32,744 bases of DNA, taken from assembly GCF_003612565.1 (NCBI RefSeq), contig NZ_RAZG01000045.1:1-32744 (forward strand), read 5' to 3'. The notes below the pieces were generated by a model that had not been told where the DNA came from, did not search any database, and was given only the letters and a program-made list of their open reading frames with translations. The stretch comes from Roseburia sp. 1XD42-69 (lineage in GTDB: Bacteria > Bacillota > Clostridia > Lachnospirales > Lachnospiraceae). Below are positions 31,910 to 32,744 of this stretch, piece by piece; positions within the stretch are counted from its first letter, which is position 1; every line of letters begins with the position of its first letter. The translations under genes were made by a program, and so were the position numbers.

Positions 31910-32590
31910 ATGGCAATAACAGGAATTGGAAACAGCTATAACAGTGGTATCTATGAAAGCGCCTGGGCTGCAAAAGGCAATGAAACGGGTAAGGCTTGCG
32001 CAGAAAAGCAGACAGGGAGAACAGCAAAGGACGAATTGTCCTATCTTACCCAAAAGTACGAATGTTTGAAAAGCACCGATTATTCCGTAAATATAAACGG
32101 TTCCCTTTTAGCGAAAGCTGGAAGTGATGAAAAAACATCCCAATGGCTGGAATATAATTTGTCTTTGATTCCGAAAGTAGTTGATAATATAAAATCAGCG
32201 GCGGCCGCACACGGCGCAAAAGTGCTGAGCTGCAGTATCACTATGAATGGATATGACAGTATGACCACAGCAGTATGTGTGAAAGACGAAGTGGATCCGG
32301 GAACAGAAAAAGCAAGGAAAGAATTGGAAGAAAAAATTAAGGAGCAGCGAGAAGAAAAGAAAGCGCAGGAAGAAAAAGCGGCGAAAAGGCTGGCAGAGAA
32401 AAAGTCAGAGGAGAAAACGGCGGCTGAACGGCGGGCTGCGAAAAAAGACGCCAATGAAGCAGAAAAAGAAACGGGAGAATATACGATAAATGTTACGGGC
32501 AGGGATATAAAAGCTGTCACAGAGAAAGTGATATCCGCATCCTTGGGTACGTCTGCGCCCACAGGGGCAGGTTTTGATATCAAAGCGTAA
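31910..32590 (+). CDS. DUF6033-like protein, probable target of the two-component system
   Basis: A 226-residue soluble protein with no signal peptide. The start MAITGIGNSYNSGIYESAWA and the middle LSYLTQKYECLKSTDYSVNI, then WLEYNLSLIPKVVDNIKSAA, fit the DUF6033 pattern seen in Lachnospiraceae. Residues about 133-190 are a highly charged Glu/Lys/Ala coiled coil (KARKELEEKIKEQREEKKAQ and on), and the end is a short globular tail. Function is unknown. GGAGG lies 8 nt before the ATG. A twin repeat identical in layout to that of the LytTR operon lies directly upstream, so it is probably switched on by that regulator. Confidence 0.75.
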   Translation: MAITGIGNSYNSGIYESAWAAKGNETGKACAEKQTGRTAKDELSYLTQKYECLKSTDYSVNINGSLLAKAGSDEKTSQWLEYNLSLIPKVVDNIKSAAAAHGAKVLSCSITMNGYDSMTTAVCVKDEVDPGTEKARKELEEKIKEQREEKKAQEEKAAKRLAEKKSEEKTAAERRAAKKDANEAEKETGEYTINVTGRDIKAVTEKVISASLGTSAPTGAGFDIKA

Positions 32591-32608
32591 GGGAAGAATA
32601 TGCTTTTC

Positions 32609-32668
32609 GGGTTTGTCAAGTAAAGTGTGTAAATTAATGGGTTTGTCAAGTAAAGTGTGTAAATTAAT
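32609..32668. repeat. Tandem 30-bp direct repeat
   Basis: Two exact copies (32609-32638, 32639-32668) of a unit that starts GGGTTTGTCAAGTAAAGTGT and ends GTAAATTAAT. The TGTCAAG...GTGTAAA pattern resembles ends of Mutator/IS256-type transposons, but no transposase is in view. Confidence 0.85.
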
Positions 32669-32680
32669 TTGATTTTTTTC

Positions 32681-32700
32681 GGCGGTCTTAATTGACCGCC
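32681..32700. other. Hairpin near the right edge
   Basis: GGCGGTC and GACCGCC pair perfectly around TTAATT. It could end the DUF6033 transcript, but the following bases (GTATTTATTG) make a poor T tract. On the minus strand a stop codon at 32719-32721 closes a frame reading GEELPFD that runs off the window; this might be the end of a gene to the right. Confidence 0.4.
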
Positions 32701-32744
32701 GTATTTATTGTATGAAACTCAGTCAAATGGCAGTTCCTCACCAT

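Noticed and set aside
32080-32649. 189-codon minus-strand frame opposite the DUF6033 gene
   Set aside because: A Ser/Phe/Ala-rich mirror of the Glu/Lys/Ala coiled coil; the plus-strand gene has a good ribosome site and promoter context.

Overview
The window looks like a chromosomal segment of a gut-type Lachnospiraceae bacterium (Clostridia). Moderate GC, strong AGGAGG-type ribosome sites and the gene content support this: DUF4358/MBOAT/DHHW trio, EFR1-type ferredoxin, DUF6273, DUF6033, Rpn-like nuclease, and leu/ilv/ser biosynthesis in Firmicutes style. The assignment rests on recognised protein families, not on a search. No rRNA, tRNA or CRISPR array was seen.

Layout. 1-570: an XRE-type regulator with its own promoter and terminator. 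578-3656 (-): a DUF4358 lipoprotein, an MBOAT acyltransferase and a DHHW protein, a likely cell-surface O-acylation operon. 3766-4394 (-): an EFR1-type flavodoxin/ferredoxin gene broken by an internal deletion. 4415-7174 (-): an MscS channel and a secreted Big_2 protein with a transglutaminase-like tail. 7298-14860 (-): a serine block (serC, serA, DUF1015) whose serC and serA are separated by about 4 kb of small accessory genes. 14954-19463 (-): a leuB-ilvD-ilvB operon with a clear promoter upstream of leuB and a separate promoter before serC.

The accessory stretch between serA and serC (about 9.93-13.42 kb) is the most unusual part. It is a one-directional series of small cassette-like genes (SMI1/KNR4, three GNATs, a MazG-like protein, a CPBP membrane protein, an unknown). 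Several are separated by a roughly 45-bp repeat that ends 2-5 nt before the next ribosome site and has imperfectly inverted ends. Most cassettes are broken by internal deletions or frameshifts. At the serC edge a 256-bp unit carrying the serC 3' end and a 69-bp palindrome is tandemly duplicated.

19.6-20.1 kb is the scar of a lost conjugative element: a relaxase C-terminus and a DUF3847-like N-terminus. 20.3-25.7 kb carries a membrane-anchored Ntn (choloylglycine-type) hydrolase, a DUF6273 exported protein, a truncated Rpn nuclease, and a MarR/flavin-protein pair divergent from a methyltransferase/reductase pair. 25.8-29.4 kb (-) is a sensory module: a sugar-type substrate-binding lipoprotein and a chemoreceptor with a carbohydrate-binding-like domain inserted in its Cache sensor, with no transporter genes. 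29.6-32.6 kb (+) is a LytTR response regulator, a GHKL histidine kinase and a DUF6033 protein. Near-identical twin 10-bp direct repeats spaced 21 bp lie before the regulator and before the DUF6033 gene, suggesting a self-contained regulon. The window closes on a tandem 30-bp repeat that may be the edge of a mobile element.
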